Below the pieces are notes generated by a model, which saw nothing but the letters and a program-made list of their open reading frames with translations, ran no database searches and was not told where the DNA came from. A DNA stretch of 64,000 bases from Billgrantia endophytica (lineage in GTDB: Bacteria; Pseudomonadota; Gammaproteobacteria; Pseudomonadales; Halomonadaceae), in assembly GCF_002879615.1 (NCBI RefSeq), contig NZ_PNRF01000044.1, positions 74,219-138,218 on the forward strand, written 5' to 3'. Made by a program: the position numbers and the translations under genes. Position 1 is the first letter of the stretch, and every line of letters begins with the position of its first letter. This document shows positions 54,937 through 62,168 of this stretch, piece by piece.

Positions 54937-55311
54937 ATGAACACCGCCACAGCAGCAGCCAAGACCATGACCCGGACCTGGCAATCCCTCTGTATCCGCG
55001 CTGACCTCGTGCCCTTCTCCGGTGTCGCCGCCTGGGTGGAAACAACCGAAGGCCCCGCCCAGGTGGCCATCTTCTATTTGCCGGGCTACGACACCGAGCT
55101 CTACGCACTGGACCACCACGACCCCTTCTCCAGTGCCAACGTCATCGCCCGCGGCATCGTCGGCGACCTCAAGGGCCAGCCCGTCGTCGCCTCACCGATC
55201 TACAAGCAGCACTTCCGTCTCGAAGACGGCCAGTGCCTGGAAGACGAAAGCGTAACGCTGCGCACCTGGAAGGTGAGCTTCAAGGGCGATGAGGTGTGGA
55301 TCGAAGCGTGA
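54937..55311 (+). CDS. nirD: Nitrite reductase (NADH) small subunit NirD
   Basis: This Rieske-fold protein of 124 residues partners NirB. It has the characteristic stretch LCIRADLVPFSGVAAWVE..VAIFYLPGYDTELYALDHHDPFSSANVIARGIVGDLKGQPVVASPIYKQHFRLEDGQCLED. The Cys/His ligands of a true Rieske centre are absent, which is usual for NirD. The ATG at 54937 has GAGG 8 nt upstream; the in-frame ATG at 54931 is too close to it. Confidence 0.93.
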   Translation: MNTATAAAKTMTRTWQSLCIRADLVPFSGVAAWVETTEGPAQVAIFYLPGYDTELYALDHHDPFSSANVIARGIVGDLKGQPVVASPIYKQHFRLEDGQCLEDESVTLRTWKVSFKGDEVWIEA

Positions 55312-55332
55312 GGTTGCGGCCTTAGAAAAGCA

Positions 55333-55367
55333 AAAGCCGCCGACGCTGGGGTAGCGTCGGCGGCTTT
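55333..55367. terminator. Terminator between nirD and the VOC gene
   Basis: Arms AAAGCCGCCGACGC and GCGTCGGCGGCTTT (55333-55346 and 55354-55367) form a strong stem, flanked by A- and T-rich ends on both sides. It may end transcription from both convergent genes. Confidence 0.8.
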
Positions 55368-55386
55368 GGGTAAGCCCGTCCTCATC

Positions 55387-55872
55387 TCAGCCGCGAAAGG
55401 CTGCCTCGATCTGGGCGATGTCGATTTTCCTCATCGTCATCATGGCATCGAACGCCCGCTTGGCGGCGGCGCGGTCGGAGCTGGTGAATGCCTTCGTCAG
55501 CGCAACCGGGGTAATCTGCCAGGAGATGCCCCACTTGTCCTTGCACCACCCGCATTGGCTCTCCTGGCCGCCATTGCCGACGATGGCGTTCCAGTAGCGA
55601 TCCGTCTCGTCCTGATCTTCGGTCGCCACCTGAAACGAGAACGCTTCGCTATGCTGGAAGGCAGGCCCGCCATTCAACCCGAGGCACGCCACGCCCAGCA
55701 CGGTGAACTCGACCGTCAAGACGCTCCCCTCCTTGCCCGCTGGGTAATCCCCAGGGGCCCGGTGCACCGCGTCGAGCGATGAATCGGGGAAGGTCTCGGC
55801 ATAAAATCGTGCGGCTTCCTCAGCGGCGCCATCGTACCAAAGGCAGATCGTGTTCTTTGCCATGTGCTTCAT
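55387..55872 (-). CDS. VOC/PhnB-like family protein
   Basis: This protein of 161 residues matches the PhnB-like (often called 3-demethylubiquinone methyltransferase-like) VOC fold: TICLWYDGAAEEAARFYAETFPDSSLDAVHRAPGDYPAGKEGSVLTVEFTVLGVACLGLNGGPAFQHSEAFSFQV and CGWCKDKWGISWQITP. The function is not known. No attC follows it, so it is not a cassette but the chromosomal gene next to the array. Confidence 0.85.
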   Translation of the reverse strand: MKHMAKNTICLWYDGAAEEAARFYAETFPDSSLDAVHRAPGDYPAGKEGSVLTVEFTVLGVACLGLNGGPAFQHSEAFSFQVATEDQDETDRYWNAIVGNGGQESQCGWCKDKWGISWQITPVALTKAFTSSDRAAAKRAFDAMMTMRKIDIAQIEAAFRG

Positions 55873-55955
55873 GATCAGCTCCCTTCACTGGGTGATTGCT
55901 ATGAGTGGCAATCTAATGTCGAACGGAGCTGATCGAAATCGACAGGGGTGGTGGT

Positions 55956-56015
55956 GCCTAACGCCAGCCATCAGGCGCGCGAGGTACGAGCGTCGGCTGG
56001 ATGGCCTCGTTATGC
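55956..56015 (-). other. attC site of the hicAB cassette (last in the array)
   Basis: A 60-bp imperfect inverted repeat runs from GCCTAAC (55956) to GTTATGC (56009). On the minus strand it therefore reads GCATAAC ... GTTAGGC, the canonical core. Inner arms include CCAGCC and GGCTGG. The hicB stop codon lies inside the first core element, as is common in cassettes. Confidence 0.85.
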
Positions 56016-56222
56016 GTACATCAATCGCCCTCGCGGCTCCGGGACCGGCCAGCCAAGCTCCCTAGCCGTCTCGATCCACTCCTCAATGACCTGCTGAGCG
56101 TTCGCTACGGCCTGTTCATAGGTTTCGCCGTCCGCCATGCAGCCCGGCAACTCCGGAACCTCCACGACGAAGGACTGGTCCTCATCGCTCCAGTAGATGA
56201 TCAGCTCATACTTAATCGACAT
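56010..56222 (-). CDS. hicB: HicB-type antitoxin
   Basis: This protein of 70 residues has the partial RNase H-like fold of HicB: YELIIYWSDEDQSFVVEVPELPGCMADGETYEQAVANAQQVIEEWIETARELGWPVPEPRGRLMYA. It neutralises HicA. The ATG at 56222 overlaps the hicA stop. It lacks a C-terminal DNA-binding domain, so repression of the operon, if any, must come from elsewhere. The stop codon lies in the attC site. Confidence 0.92.
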   Translation of the reverse strand: MSIKYELIIYWSDEDQSFVVEVPELPGCMADGETYEQAVANAQQVIEEWIETARELGWPVPEPRGRLMYA

Positions 56223-56472
56223 CAGTCTCTCCCAACCGGTACTTGACCAGGATACTTCTAACCTGTTTGACCTGATACGGCTTGGCCTTGCTCCCCTTGG
56301 GCTGCAGATTGAGTATCTCCGCCACGCCATCCCGGGTAAATATATGGTGACTGCCTCTGACTCGTTCCTCGAAGCCGAGCCGGACCAGAAGCTGACAGAG
56401 GACTGAAAACTCAACATTCGTGTCTGAGCTTCCCGACAGGATCTTCTGCCTTATCTTCGAATATCTTCCCAT
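56212..56472 (-). CDS. hicA: HicA-type mRNA interferase toxin
   Basis: This protein of 86 residues contains the double-stranded RNA-binding-like HicA fold: KIRQKILSGSSDTNVEFSVLCQLLVRLGFEERVRGSHHIFTRDGVAEILNLQPKGSKAKPYQVKQVRSILVKYRL. The catalytic His is in GSHHIF (about residue 42). It overlaps hicB by 11 nt. Toxin-antitoxin pairs are frequent in sedentary cassette arrays and may hold the array in the genome. Confidence 0.92.
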   Translation of the reverse strand: MGRYSKIRQKILSGSSDTNVEFSVLCQLLVRLGFEERVRGSHHIFTRDGVAEILNLQPKGSKAKPYQVKQVRSILVKYRLGETDVD

Positions 56473-56842
56473 TGTCTGATCATCCTTGTGCCTCTCGGAT
56501 TCCAGTACGCATAACCGTTCAGCATTTATTCGCCGTGCGGAGCATGGCGAATAAATGCCTGTTGGACTAAGCCGCCCGTCAAGCTGCTGCGCCGCTTCTA
56601 TAGGGTATTGTATTGATCGCTGAGCTGCCTGAGGGGATAGATCGCTCGGGCGCGGATCGCTGGTAACGCGTGTGAACAGTGTTCGTGATCATTATACCCG
56701 TCTTTTCTTGACCCAATTTACCCCAACGTAACCCGTCTGCTGGCCAAAAACCATCGCCGGGACGAGCGCCGCCGCGGCCCGCCAGCGGGCCGGGGCGCCG
56801 AGTCCGTTGTCTGGCCGACTCCGTGGTGTGTCTGGCGTTACC
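56473..56842. other. Region between hicA and the IS91 remnant
   Basis: Apart from the attC at 56509-56567, this stretch shows no gene. The part from 56568 to 56842 probably contains the right end of the IS91-type element and whatever is left of the cassette it entered. I cannot fix the element boundary. Confidence 0.4.
56509..56567 (-). other. attC site of a lost cassette upstream of hicAB
   Basis: Bounded by GCATAAC (56509) and GTTGGAC (56561), with near-perfect inner arms GCATTTATTCGCC and GGCGAATAAATGC. On the minus strand it reads GTCCAAC ... GTTATGC. Its own gene is missing; the IS91 remnant lies where the gene should be. Confidence 0.8.
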
Positions 56843-57624
56843 TCATGCTCGATAGCGTTGCCTCCTATGGTTGGATGGTCGGCCGAGGGTGGGTCGCTGG
56901 GGCGTAAGGGTCCCGATCACCCGCAGCGTCGCTCGCCGGCAGTGGGGGCAGGGATAAGTTGGCGCCGGATCGCTGGCCGCGGAATCGGTACTCGGTGGCG
57001 ACTCGATGACTGCCAAGGCTTGGCGGATCTGGGCCAGGCGTCGCCGCCGGCAGCGATTGGCCAGAAAGCCGTAGTGACGGACTCGCATCAGCCCCTTGGG
57101 CAGGACGTGGAGCAGGAAGCGGCGCACGAACTCTCCGCCATCGAGCACGAGCCGTTTGTGTCGGTCACGATCGCGGTAGTCCTTGTAGCGCAGGGTGACC
57201 TGGTGGTCGTCCACGGCGAGGATGCGGGCGTTGCTGATGATGATCTGGCGCGTGTAGCGTGCCAGGTAGCGGACCACGGCCTGGGTATGCTCGAGGCAGT
57301 CCTTGCTGTAGACCACCCACTCGGTGGCCATCAGGGTATTGAGCTGATCATCCACGTCACCGGGCCGAGTGACCCGGTGGAGCTCGCCGGCATTAGCCGC
57401 CCGGCGCAGAGCGCTAACCAGGTGCCCACGAAAGTGGCGCGATAGGGCCCGCACCGGGAACAGATAGTGGCTACGCGCCCCACGCCAGCCGCCGTCGTCG
57501 CCCAACGCGCCGCCGGGGACCAGACAGTGCAGGTGCTGCACATGCTGGCTCAGGTTCTGGCCCCAGGTGTGGAGCACGGCACTCATGCCCATGTCGCCAC
57601 CGAGGCGTTTGGGATCGCGACCGA
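56843..57624 (-). pseudogene. IS91 family transposase, 5' half missing
   Basis: The frame resembles the middle and C-terminal part of IS91-type Y1 transposases: FGRDPKRLGGDMGMSAVLHTWGQNLSQHVQHLHCLVPGGALGDDGGW, VVRYLARYTRQIIISNARI, VTLRYKDYRDRDRHKRLVLDGGEFVRRFLLHVLPKGLMRVRHYGFLANRCRRRRL and a C-terminal CPHC. The N-terminal zinc domain is missing. At about 57625 it is joined out of frame to the integrase fragment, so an internal deletion removed the end of one gene and the start of the other. Confidence 0.85.
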
Positions 57625-57625
57625 A

Positions 57626-58036
57626 GGCTCACCCGTAGTCCGCAGCCATAGCACAGTTCGAGCATCATGCGATGCTTGGGGTTGTGGCAGGCGGCCAGGA
57701 TCCGCCTTACCTCGTCGCGCGTCAGCAGTTCCGGAATGCGCTGCGGTGTCTTCGGCACCACCAGCGATACCTCCACCGACGGCCAGTGCAGCACTTGCAG
57801 GTACAGGAAGCGCACGCCATACAGATAGACGCGGCAACTGGCGGCGGACAAACCGCGCTCCTGGACCAGGTGATGAAAGAAGTGCTGCAAGTCGTCGGTG
57901 CTCAACGTATCAGGCGAGCGGTGGAAGTAACTCGCCAAATCCGTGATCACCATCAGGTAGTCGTATGAGTACGTTGCGCAAAGCCACGCTGACGCATGGC
58001 CTCGATCATCTTCTGTCGCAAGGCAGTCATCGTCAT
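57626..58036 (-). pseudogene. IS91-associated tyrosine recombinase, truncated and frameshifted
   Basis: The minus strand starts MTMTALRQKMIEAMRQRGFAQRTHT at 58036, then loses one base near 57965 and continues in another frame as YLMVITDLASYFHRSPDTLSTDDLQHFFHHLVQERGLSAASCRVYLYGVRFLYLQVL..RRILAACHNPKHRMMLELCYGCGLRVS. This is the N-terminal half of the integrase that accompanies IS91-type transposases. It stops before the catalytic R..HxxR..Y set, except the first Arg, so it is inactive. GGAG precedes the start. Confidence 0.8.
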
Positions 58037-58129
58037 CACTCCTGTTCTCTGACCCACGTGGGTCAAGGAACAGTGTGGTGCGATGAGGCAAAAGACATGA
58101 TGCGGCGACAGCTACCGCGAAGCGATTTA

Positions 58130-58213
58130 GTTCAACGATAAGCTTTGGGGCGGCTGGAGCGCAGCGTAAGCCGTCCCAGCCACGATAGCGGCGACAACAG
58201 CGCCTTGTTAGCC
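58130..58213 (-). other. attC site of the acetyltransferase cassette
   Basis: Bounded by GTTCAAC (58130) and GTTAGCC (58207), 84 bp, with inner partial dyads (GGGGCGGCTGGAGCG and partners). The GNAT stop codon lies in the second core element. Confidence 0.75.
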
Positions 58214-58729
58214 ATCGATGGGCTCCGGCGGAGTCTCAAGAACGAGTTGATAAAAAGCAAGATCGAGCCAGCGGCTGAACTTGAAACCTGCATGCTTGAT
58301 TGTGCCTGCATGGAAAAAGCCCAGCCTTTCATGTAGAGAGATACTTGCCTGGTTAGATGCATCTATACCGCCAACCATTATGTGATATTGTTGTTTTTTT
58401 GCCTCTTTAATGAGTTTCTGCATTAGTGCAAGACCGATGCCCTTGCCGCGATGCTCTTTATGGATGTAAACAGAGTGCTCGACTGTGTATTTGTATGCTG
58501 GCCAATTGCGAAAAGCTCCGTAACTGGCAAAGCCGAGCAAGTGGCCAACTTCGTCGAAGGCTCCGATGACGGGATACGAGCCTGTCTCTTTGACTTTGAA
58601 CCAAGGAGCCATAGTTTCCAAGCTGCGCGGTTGGTAGTCATATAGCGCCGTCGTATTGAGTATTGCATCGTTAAAAATATCAAGGATTTCACGGGCTGTA
58701 GTGTCATAGGTACAATGTGCAAATCGCAT
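58208..58729 (-). CDS. GNAT N-acetyltransferase (phosphinothricin acetyltransferase-like)
   Basis: This protein of 173 residues opens ILDIFNDAILNTTALYDYQPRSLETMAPWF and has the acetyl-CoA motif EHSVYIHKEHRGKGIGLALMQKLIKEA (about residues 85-111), then GGIDASNQASISLHERLGFFHAGTIKHAGFKFSRWLDL. The pattern is like the phosphinothricin/methionine sulfoximine acetyltransferase group. The real acceptor is unknown. It is a cassette gene with attC sites on both sides. Its base composition is lower in GC than the chromosome around it. Confidence 0.88.
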   Translation of the reverse strand: MRFAHCTYDTTAREILDIFNDAILNTTALYDYQPRSLETMAPWFKVKETGSYPVIGAFDEVGHLLGFASYGAFRNWPAYKYTVEHSVYIHKEHRGKGIGLALMQKLIKEAKKQQYHIMVGGIDASNQASISLHERLGFFHAGTIKHAGFKFSRWLDLAFYQLVLETPPEPIDG

Positions 58730-58742
58730 TCGCGCCCCCAGT

Positions 58743-58835
58743 GGCTAACGCCTGCCATAACCGGACCCAAAAAGCAGAGCGACGAGGAACGAGGAGCGGC
58801 GCTTTTTGGGGTCCGAGTTTATGGCCTTGTTAGCT
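58743..58835 (-). other. attC site of the GIY-YIG cassette
   Basis: A 93-bp site from GGCTAAC (58743) to GTTAGCT (58829). The arms CCATAACCGGACCC and GGGGTCCGAGTTTATGG, and AAAAAGC with GCTTTTT, give a long hairpin with a GC-rich loop, the classic attC shape. Confidence 0.9.
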
Positions 58836-58862
58836 GATTTTTTGCTTCGACAATGCCACATG

Positions 58863-59996
58863 CTATTCGACTCTAGAATACGTTTTACCATCAAGAACAC
58901 GCTGAACTTGAGCAACATTTTTTGCGCCTATACGCGTAAATATTTCTTCAGCTGAATACTCATTGGCAAGTTGGCGTATCGCTCTAATTTGCTCAACTGA
59001 CAATCTGCCATCTCGACCACAAATTTGAGCAACAGCCCAATCATTATCTCGCCATTTTTCAGCTACCCAAGGCGCGGGGAGGCCTTTCCTAGGGTGCTCT
59101 TTGAGCCATTCACCAACGATTCTGTCACGTTCATCTGGCATCGGGACAACTGATTGTTGGAGCAATCCATTCTCTCGAAGATAACGCAAACCAGATTTGC
59201 CGCCTGGAATCATATTAAGGCGGCGTTGATCTTCCCAATGGCCTTCAACTAAAAATTCTTCGGTTGCGTACAATTTTTCAAGATCATCAGTTATACCCAT
59301 TACCTTATGATTAACATAGGTAATTCGTCCTTTCTCCTTTTCTTCTCGATATTTCCTATGGAACAACAATGGACTCCCGCCATTGATGGCTCTTTTATGC
59401 TCAGACCACCGCTTCTGCCAACTACGCGTTGTGACCCCTACATAAAAGAACCCGTCATTTGGATAAGAGCCACCGTGCCCAAAAATATGTTGATAAAGTA
59501 CATACGCTTTTTTGGGAAAATGCTTTGGCGACAACAGGAAATGGGCGGGTATAGAAAAGAGCAAGCTCGGCTGCGTTATCTGACTTTCATCAAGTGTTGT
59601 TTGGCCTTGCCTTGCTGCTTGAATAAACAATGGATCAGTCACAAGATCGATAGAAATAATCGGCTGAAGTGCTCGCTCCGCTTCTTCGAGGGGCCGTCCC
59701 GATTGGTATTCAGTAGCTGCCCCGACTGTACGATGACCAGCCTTTAATTTTTGAAAAGGTGCTACAAAGCCAGGGGCTTTCCCAAGGAACGTTAACTGGA
59801 CAACTGGAATCATCTGCCCAGGCTTTACCCTAAAGATTCCATTCGGATTCTTCGCAACTTTGATCCATTCCGCTCCGTAGGGTGATTTTTGTATAAAATT
59901 ATTGAGCAGGGCTTCTACTTCGCGACGACGAGCAATCATTGGTTTCGGGGCTAAATGCTCCCACCATAATTTGTTGATTTTTACGTCACTTCGCAT
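58863..59996 (-). CDS. GIY-YIG nuclease domain protein (cassette-borne)
   Basis: This protein of 377 residues has an unassigned N-terminal part, then a GIY-YIG-like core at about residues 160-260 (KAYVLYQHIF...GFFYVGVTTRSWQKRWSEHKRAI with the GIY-YIG Tyr, Gly, Arg and His positions, and a later EEFLVEGHWED). The C-terminal stretch (about 325-375) looks like a DNA-binding helix-turn-helix repeat (LSVEQIRAIRQLANEYSAEEIFTRIGAKNVAQVQRVLDGKTYSRV), as in homing endonucleases. It is AT-rich, unlike its neighbours. Function unknown; a homing-type or defence nuclease are both possible. Confidence 0.7.
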   Translation of the reverse strand: MRSDVKINKLWWEHLAPKPMIARRREVEALLNNFIQKSPYGAEWIKVAKNPNGIFRVKPGQMIPVVQLTFLGKAPGFVAPFQKLKAGHRTVGAATEYQSGRPLEEAERALQPIISIDLVTDPLFIQAARQGQTTLDESQITQPSLLFSIPAHFLLSPKHFPKKAYVLYQHIFGHGGSYPNDGFFYVGVTTRSWQKRWSEHKRAINGGSPLLFHRKYREEKEKGRITYVNHKVMGITDDLEKLYATEEFLVEGHWEDQRRLNMIPGGKSGLRYLRENGLLQQSVVPMPDERDRIVGEWLKEHPRKGLPAPWVAEKWRDNDWAVAQICGRDGRLSVEQIRAIRQLANEYSAEEIFTRIGAKNVAQVQRVLDGKTYSRVE

Positions 59997-60019
59997 CTAT
60001 GAGAATCTCTTCTTAAAAC

Positions 60020-60079
60020 AGCTAACACCGGAGTTAAGCGGCGCCGCAAAGCGGCGTCGGCTTGAATGAATTGTTATGT
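60020..60079 (-). other. attC site of the ASCH-domain cassette
   Basis: A 60-bp site from AGCTAAC (60020) to GTTATGT (60073). On the minus strand it reads ATAACAATTCATTCAAGCC-type sequence, nearly identical in pattern to common class 1 integron attC sites, with inner GGCGCCGC and GCGGCGTC. Confidence 0.9.
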
Positions 60080-60673
60080 GGCGTGACTCGCCTCCGAACG
60101 TAGAAATTCGAGTAGCACCTCACCGCGTGGTGACAAACGGTAACCGGTTCCAAGGCTTTCGGTAAGCCCGAGGTTCTTGAGTTTCCTCACGTTGAGCTTG
60201 AACCGCTCCTTCCCCTGACCGACAAGACCACACAAGTCCCCCGCACGAACCCCCGGATGAGAGCTTAGAACTTCCAAGGTACGAAAGGTCCACTCCCCCT
60301 CCAAAGTCCGTGCATCCAATCGACTGAGTTGACTCCGCAACTCTTGGAGCTCCCCGTCTGTCGAAGACTGTGTTTCACGCAGTGCGATTCGTGGATCTGG
60401 GCGCAATGGTCCAAGTTCAATCCGGTAAAACTCACCCTCGCACCGACGCCGCAATTCATCCAGTAACTCCCCTCTCGACTCGTACCCAGCACGATGAGCA
60501 TCTGCTTCCGAGATGGTGTTCAGGGCCACTGGCTCCACAGACTTGATGCTGAGTTGCCCGACGGGAGTAAGCAAAGTGCCGCCTTCTCGCACGGATGGCC
60601 GCCGCCAGCGCCGGAAAGCCAGTGTAACGACCCCTATGCGAATGCCCTCAAGGAACTCCTTCCGAAAAAGCAT
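60074..60673 (-). CDS. ASCH-domain protein with C-terminal winged helix
   Basis: This protein of 199 residues begins like ASCH (RNA-binding, EVE-like) proteins: MLFRKEFLEGIRIGVVTLAFRRWRRPSVREGGTLLTPVGQLSIKSVEPVALNTISEADAHRAGYESRGELLDELRRR. A linker and a predicted winged helix follow (residues ~125-190: GVRAGDLCGLVGQGKERFKLNVRKLKNLGLTESLGTGYRLSPRGEVLLEFL). ASCH proteins bind modified nucleosides or RNA. The combination with a winged helix suggests regulation of nucleic acids; the target is unknown. It is a cassette gene. Confidence 0.75.
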   Translation of the reverse strand: MLFRKEFLEGIRIGVVTLAFRRWRRPSVREGGTLLTPVGQLSIKSVEPVALNTISEADAHRAGYESRGELLDELRRRCEGEFYRIELGPLRPDPRIALRETQSSTDGELQELRSQLSRLDARTLEGEWTFRTLEVLSSHPGVRAGDLCGLVGQGKERFKLNVRKLKNLGLTESLGTGYRLSPRGEVLLEFLRSEASHAT

Positions 60674-60694
60674 CAGATCACCCCCGCTTCAGCC

Positions 60695-60763
60695 ACATAA
60701 CGCCGAACTAAGCCGCTGGCCGTAGCGCAGCGTAGGTCAGTCGGCTTGAGTGACGTGTTATGC
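60695..60763 (-). other. attC site of the glycosyltransferase cassette
   Basis: A 69-bp site from ACATAAC (60695) to GTTATGC (60757), with inner arms GAACTAAGCCG and CGGCTTGAGT-type complement around a GC-rich loop. It lies about 75 bp downstream of the glycosyltransferase stop. Confidence 0.85.
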
Positions 60764-60838
60764 GTGGCCAAATCTTGTTGCCACTGAACTTGAATCGTGC
60801 AACTGAGGCTTGTAGATGGGCATAGAGGATATAGCGCC

Positions 60839-62104
60839 CTAAGCAGGTTGCCTCGACTCGGTGGTTTCATTCTCATGTGGCGGCGAACCTGCGAGAAGAC
60901 GTTCGATCAGATCGGCAGCCTCCATTGCTCCACCACCCTCGTGCAGAGTCGCCGCAAGAGTGCGGGCCGAAGCCGTGTATGACGAATCGTCCAGCAGTGT
61001 TTCGACGGTTGTCCGTAGTTCCCTCGTGCTGACCTTCTGCCCACTAAGGTGTTGCCGCAGCACAAGGCCCGCGCCACGGTCCGCGACCGCTTGGCCGATA
61101 AGGAATTGCTCAACCTGCTGGGGAATCACGACCATCGGCACCTCGAAATGGAGCCCCTCCATCACACTGTTCATTCCGCCGTGCGTCACGAACACTGCCG
61201 CCTGCCGCAGCACCGTGAGTTGGGGCACAACGGCCCGCACCACTATGTTCGACGACACTGACTCAAAATCCGCGGGGCCCATGGCACGGCCGACGACCAG
61301 TAGCACGTTCGCAGGCAGCGCTGCGAAGGCGTCAATGCAAGACCTGAAAAAGTCTTCGCCCCCACGGTGCAGTGTCCCCAGGGATACCAGCACCAGGGGA
61401 GTTCCGTCTTCAAGGAGACGTTCGAGTTGCCGGTCAATCTCCTCGGAGTGTGGCGCGGCATCGATGGAAGGGCCGACGAAGTGGCTACTCGCATCGCACC
61501 GGTCATCGGGGGGTTGAATCCATGCAGGAATTGGGAAGATCGTTAGATCACCTCGGGCCGGGAACATCGGACTCGATGGTAGGAGGTCACGACCGGGGCT
61601 TCGCAGAAGCCGGCGTCGCGCGCCGAGGGTTCCCGGCAGAGAAGTCGCGGTCTCCCACACTACGGCGAGACACTCGCGAACAGTCAAACTGCGGAACGCG
61701 GATGCGTTGACGAGGATCGTAGTCATAAGAGAGATCGCTGGACGGCGCAGACTGGTTGCGAGCATTCGCCCCCATAGGGCGTTCGAGTCGAACATGATTG
61801 CGTCCGGCGGGTCCTCCCGCAGTTCCGACTCTAGCAGCGGCAACAGCGTCTGCGTTGCCTCCAGTAGTCGCTGTACGACCTTCGCCGATCCGCCGTGAGC
61901 GTTGGCATCGGCAATTACTTTGGAGGAGATGGTCCCGTCGGGATAGGCGCGAAAGGTGGCCCCAGCCTGCTCGGCAACGGCGCGGAACTCCTCGGTGGCG
62001 TAGAAAGTGACGTCGATGCCGCGTCGGATCAGTTCGCGGACTAGCGGCGCGCTAGGGTTGACATGGCCAGCTGCCGGCATGGCAATCATGACGATACGGA
62101 TCAT
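60839..62104 (-). CDS. MGT-type glycosyltransferase (macrolide glycosyltransferase-like)
   Basis: This GT1-family glycosyltransferase of 421 residues has the N-terminus MIRIVMIAMPAAGHVNPSAPLVRELIRRGIDVTFYATEEF and the donor-binding motif VTHGGMNSVMEGLHFEVPMVVIPQQVEQFLIGQAVADRGAGLVL (about 315-360). This is the pattern of the MGT family (Mgt, OleD-like), which inactivates macrolides by glycosylation. The acceptor cannot be read from the sequence. The ATG at 62104 has GGAGG 6 nt upstream. It is the first cassette gene visible after the IS1182 element, and its cassette begins at the GTTATGC element at 62162-62168. Confidence 0.82.
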   Translation of the reverse strand: MIRIVMIAMPAAGHVNPSAPLVRELIRRGIDVTFYATEEFRAVAEQAGATFRAYPDGTISSKVIADANAHGGSAKVVQRLLEATQTLLPLLESELREDPPDAIMFDSNALWGRMLATSLRRPAISLMTTILVNASAFRSLTVRECLAVVWETATSLPGTLGARRRLLRSPGRDLLPSSPMFPARGDLTIFPIPAWIQPPDDRCDASSHFVGPSIDAAPHSEEIDRQLERLLEDGTPLVLVSLGTLHRGGEDFFRSCIDAFAALPANVLLVVGRAMGPADFESVSSNIVVRAVVPQLTVLRQAAVFVTHGGMNSVMEGLHFEVPMVVIPQQVEQFLIGQAVADRGAGLVLRQHLSGQKVSTRELRTTVETLLDDSSYTASARTLAATLHEGGGAMEAADLIERLLAGSPPHENETTESRQPA

Positions 62105-62161
62105 CGGCACCTCCGTGCGGAATTGTCTTAAGTTCGAAGAGTGGAGCCTGGTGCTCTGGGC

Positions 62162-62168
62162 GCATAAC
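62162..62168 (-). other. Left half of an attC/attI core interrupted by an insertion sequence
   Basis: GCATAAC abuts the left end of the IS1182-type element. On the minus strand this is GTTATGC, the recombination core that begins the glycosyltransferase cassette. Beyond the other end of the element the sequence continues AACGC (63996-64000), giving a 3-bp duplication AAC. The rest of the site lies outside the window. Confidence 0.7.

Larger units (their letters stand above)
56843..58036 (-). mobile_element. IS91-type element remnant with internal deletion
   Basis: The integrase and transposase fragments above are parts of one element in the original order. No terminal sequences could be identified. 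The remnant lies between two attC sites. Confidence 0.75.

Noticed and set aside
55387..55872. VOC gene as a further cassette
   Set aside because: No attC follows its stop; a bidirectional terminator lies there instead. The attC at 55956 belongs to hicAB.
57626..58036. The tyrosine recombinase fragment as the integron integrase IntI
   Set aside because: Its N-terminal sequence (HRSPDxLSxxxLQxFFHHLVxERGLSxASCRVYL) is that of IS91-associated integrases, it is truncated before most catalytic residues, and it is not next to an attI-like site.
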